A program made the position numbers and the translations under genes. Source: an uncultured Eubacteriales bacterium (lineage in GTDB: Bacteria > Bacillota > Clostridia > Christensenellales > Borkfalkiaceae). Taken from it: DNA of 7,555 nt. Location: positions 1-7,555 of the forward strand of contig CATYEP010000085.1 of assembly GCA_958405585.1 (NCBI GenBank), in the 5' to 3' direction. The notes under the pieces are model-generated. The model worked only from the letters and a program-made list of their open reading frames with translations. It was not told where the DNA came from and did not search any database. Positions 5,528 through 7,555 of the stretch are shown here, in pieces; position 1 is the stretch's first letter, and each line of letters begins with the position of its first letter.

Positions 5528-7168
5528 TTAAGCATTATTTCCGAAAAATAAATCAATATCTTCATCCGCTCCATTAATCCCGGCAATCCCGAATTTTTCT
5601 ACAAGAACATTCGTTACATTCGGGCTCAAAAAAGCCGGCAGTGTCGGACCCAAATGGATGTTTTTTATACCTAAAGACAGCAACGCAAGCAATACGATCA
5701 CCGCCTTTTGTTCATACCAAGCAATATTGTATATGATCGGCAGTTGATTGATATCGTCCAATCCGAAAATCTCTTTCAGCTTGAGAGCGATCACGGCCAA
5801 TGAATAAGAATCGTTGCACTGTCCCGCATCGAGAATACGCGGGATCCCGCCGATATCACCGAGTTTCAATTTATTGTATCTGTATTTCGCACACCCTGCC
5901 GTCAGGATAACAGCATCTTGCGGTAATTTTTTTGCAAATTCCGTATAATATTCGCGGCTCTTCATTCGTCCGTCACAGCCGCCCATCACCACGAATTTTT
6001 TTATTGCGCCGCTTTTTACGGCTTCGACAACTTTATCCGCCAGAGCCTCCACCTGCGCATGCGCAAATCCGCCGACAATCTCCCCACTTTCGATCTCCGT
6101 CGGCGCAGGACACCTCTTTGCGTGTTCGATGATCATAGAAAAATCTTTCTTTTCTCCGATTCCGCCTGCTATATGACGGCATCCGGGATACCCTGCCGCG
6201 CCTGTGGTATACAGCCTGTCTATATAACTGTCTTTCGGCGGTACGATGCAATTGGTCGTCATCAGAATAGGTCCGTTGAAAGATTCGAATTCATCCTTTT
6301 GCTTCCACCACGCGTTTCCGTAATTGCCTATGAAATTTTTATACTTCTTGAAAAAAGGATAATAATGAGCAGGAAGCATTTCCGAATGCGTATAAACGTC
6401 CACTCCCGTTCCCTGCGTCTGCTCCAACAGCATTTCAAGATCGCGCAGATCATGGCCTGAAACCAAAATGCCCGGGTTTTTTCCGACCCCGATATTTACC
6501 ATCGTGATCTGAGGATCCCCGTACTTTTGTGTGTGTGCTTTGTCCAGTAAAGCCATGCCTTTCACACCGTAACCGCCTGTTTCCAACGTAAGTGCCACAA
6601 GATCGTTTACGTCAAGGCTATCATCCATAGTTGCAGCCAAAGCACGCTGAATAAATGCGTCCGTATCCTCATCGTCCTGCATTAAAACATTTGCATGCTT
6701 TGTGTATGCACAAAGCCCTTTTAAGCCATATGTGATAAGTTCGCGCAGAGATCGTATATCCTCATTTTCTGTCGAAAGTACTCCGACTTCTTTCGCCTTC
6801 TTCTCCCAGTCTCCTTCGCCTCTCCAAAGCGCTGCTTTTGGAAGAACCGAAACATTGCTTAAGTCTTCGGATAGCTTATCCTTTGCCTGCAAAGTCATTC
6901 GGATACGCGTCTGAATACTTTCCTTATCAAAATTTGCATTTGTGATCGTCATGAACATATTCAAAGTCACAATGTGATTTATCTCAGGAGGAATCCTTTT
7001 CCCCTCTTTCCGAAGATTTGTTGCGACCGCCGCAAGCCCTTTCGTAACATAAATCAGCAGATCCTGCATAGCCGCTACATCCGGCTTTTTTCCGCATACA
7101 CCAACTACAGTACAGCCTTTGCAACCAGCCGCCTCCTGACATTGATAGCAAAACATTTTATTTTCCAT
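5528..7168 (-). CDS. hcp: Hybrid cluster protein (hydroxylamine / nitric oxide reductase), class I
   Basis: This 546-residue cytoplasmic iron-sulfur enzyme reduces NO, and hydroxylamine in vitro, and protects anaerobes from nitrosative stress. All expected cofactor ligands are present. The N-terminal cubane has C7, C10, C19 and C25 with the C-x2-C-x8-C-x5-C spacing of strict-anaerobe class I enzymes. The hybrid cluster has H239 (SGHDL), E263 (THSEM), C307 (TTNC), C398 (GGCDGR, the persulfide cysteine), C426 (TAGC), C451 (AGQC), E486 and K488 (WYEQK). These keep the spacing of the Desulfovibrio enzyme. Length is normal. I place the start at 7168 (MENKMFCYQC) because AAAGGAGGT lies five bases upstream; the frame is open further to 7213 but without a good site. 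It follows the ferredoxin gene by 14 bases and ends at a strong terminator. Confidence 0.96.
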   Translation of the reverse strand: MENKMFCYQCQEAAGCKGCTVVGVCGKKPDVAAMQDLLIYVTKGLAAVATNLRKEGKRIPPEINHIVTLNMFMTITNANFDKESIQTRIRMTLQAKDKLSEDLSNVSVLPKAALWRGEGDWEKKAKEVGVLSTENEDIRSLRELITYGLKGLCAYTKHANVLMQDDEDTDAFIQRALAATMDDSLDVNDLVALTLETGGYGVKGMALLDKAHTQKYGDPQITMVNIGVGKNPGILVSGHDLRDLEMLLEQTQGTGVDVYTHSEMLPAHYYPFFKKYKNFIGNYGNAWWKQKDEFESFNGPILMTTNCIVPPKDSYIDRLYTTGAAGYPGCRHIAGGIGEKKDFSMIIEHAKRCPAPTEIESGEIVGGFAHAQVEALADKVVEAVKSGAIKKFVVMGGCDGRMKSREYYTEFAKKLPQDAVILTAGCAKYRYNKLKLGDIGGIPRILDAGQCNDSYSLAVIALKLKEIFGLDDINQLPIIYNIAWYEQKAVIVLLALLSLGIKNIHLGPTLPAFLSPNVTNVLVEKFGIAGINGADEDIDLFFGNNA

Positions 7169-7172
7169 ATAT

Positions 7173-7181
7173 ACCTCCTTT
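7173..7181 (-). promoter_or_regulatory. Ribosome binding site deciding the hcp start
   Basis: AAAGGAGGT on the minus strand lies five bases upstream of the ATG at 7168 and directly after the ferredoxin stop codon (7185-7183). It supports the short hcp start, which puts the first cysteine ligand at residue 7 as expected for the family. Confidence 0.8.
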
Positions 7182-7182
7182 A

Positions 7183-7368
7183 TCATTCCCAATGGATTGC
7201 TGATACCGGGCAATTATCAATCGCGCTTTGCACATCATTCTGATTGCTCGGCTCCGCCTCACGATAAGCCTCTGCTTTATCTGTGTCATTCATGCGAAAT
7301 ATCGAATCACACGTTTCACAGCAAAGGCCGCATCCGATACACGTTTCCTGATCGACATAAGCTTTCAT
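7183..7368 (-). CDS. Single-cluster 4Fe-4S ferredoxin
   Basis: This is a 61-residue small electron carrier. Cys10, Cys13 and Cys16 in CIGCGLC, with Cys53 in NCPVSAI, are the four ligands expected for one [4Fe-4S] cluster, as in the 60-residue monocluster ferredoxins of clostridia and Thermotoga. Cys20 is at the position that forms a disulfide in some relatives, but its usual partner position is not a cysteine here, and there is an extra Cys17. The start is the ATG at 7368, nine bases after AAGGAG; the reading frame upstream (to 7392) overlaps the cupin stop and lacks a site. Placed 14 bases before hcp, it is a good candidate electron donor to Hcp, which is inference from context. Confidence 0.92.
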   Translation of the reverse strand: MKAYVDQETCIGCGLCCETCDSIFRMNDTDKAEAYREAEPSNQNDVQSAIDNCPVSAIHWE

Positions 7369-7381
7369 GTTCGTTTTCTCC

Positions 7382-7555
7382 TTAAAATACAACTGTCAGC
7401 ATCATTTTAAAATTTTCTTCGCCATATACCGCATGCGGATGTCCGGCAGGCATTATGATCGATTCTCCTTCATGAAGCAGATATTCTTTTCCGTCGATCG
7501 TTATTTTTCCCGATCCGTCCAGGCATGTGACCAAGGCATCTCCGCCGGAGACATG
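7382..7555 (-). CDS. Cupin-domain protein, 3' end only (gene runs off the window)
   Basis: The last 57 residues of a small single-domain cupin are visible, entering at the window edge and ending with TAA at 7384-7382. The segment GKITIDGKEYLLHEGESIIMP contains the end of the first cupin motif region and the turn between motifs. Then GESIIMPAGHPHAVYG gives motif 2 in the form G-x5-P-x-G-x2-H, with that histidine as a probable metal ligand and VYGEENFKMMLTVVF as the last strand. The substrate is unknown; small cupins near hcp may sense or bind metal or small ligands. The stop codon TAA overlaps the AAGGAG ribosome binding site of the ferredoxin gene, so the three genes are translationally linked. 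Confidence 0.85.
   Translation of the reverse strand, partial: HVSGGDALVTCLDGSGKITIDGKEYLLHEGESIIMPAGHPHAVYGEENFKMMLTVVF

Noticed and set aside
7169..7213. A longer hcp start at 7213 adding 15 residues (MPGISNPLGM...).
   Set aside because: It would overlap the ferredoxin gene's 3' end, it has no ribosome binding site, and the extra residues are not family-like. The ATG at 7168 has an ideal site.

Overview
The window looks like chromosome from a low-to-mid-GC anaerobic Firmicute, most likely a gut clostridium or relative. The evidence is a strict-anaerobe (class I) hybrid cluster protein, strong AAAGGAGG-type ribosome binding sites, and conjugation proteins of the kind carried by clostridial integrative conjugative elements (ICEs). 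Every gene I can support lies on the minus strand, so transcription runs from right to left.

Three blocks follow in transcription order. (1) At 5528-7555 there is a nitrosative-stress/redox operon: the 3' end of a small cupin gene, a single-cluster 4Fe-4S ferredoxin and hcp. The genes are tightly spaced and the operon ends in a clear intrinsic terminator at about 5481-5520. (2) At 2844-5358 there is a self-contained two-gene cassette with its own extended -10 promoter (about 5329-5358) and its own terminator (2844-2881). Its first gene encodes a HipA-like kinase-fold protein, broken by a one-base frameshift at 4598-4599. Its second encodes a CoiA-like protein whose zinc-finger-like head is intact but whose nuclease-fold core seems to lack the usual acidic and Q/K active-site residues. 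(3) At 270-2819 there is a fragment of an ICE conjugation module: a full-looking VirB4-type ATPase (CD1110-like), a short membrane protein that resembles only the N-terminal part of the lysozyme-like conjugation protein that usually follows it (CD1108-like), and a DUF6103-like small protein. Coupling is tight (ATGA overlap, then a 32-base overlap).

Positions 1-269 hold no convincing gene, but they carry a 29-base imperfect palindrome followed by a probable intrinsic terminator for the ICE-derived block.

Overall, this reads as a chromosomal operon next to a decayed or rearranged ICE remnant, with an accessory HipA/CoiA-like cassette inserted directly upstream of virB4. The cassette is the most unusual part of the window. 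The two terminators that flank it share the same stem core (AAAATCAGCC ... GGCTGA), which could be how it was gained. Its kinase gene is probably inactive in this assembly unless the frameshift is a sequencing error.
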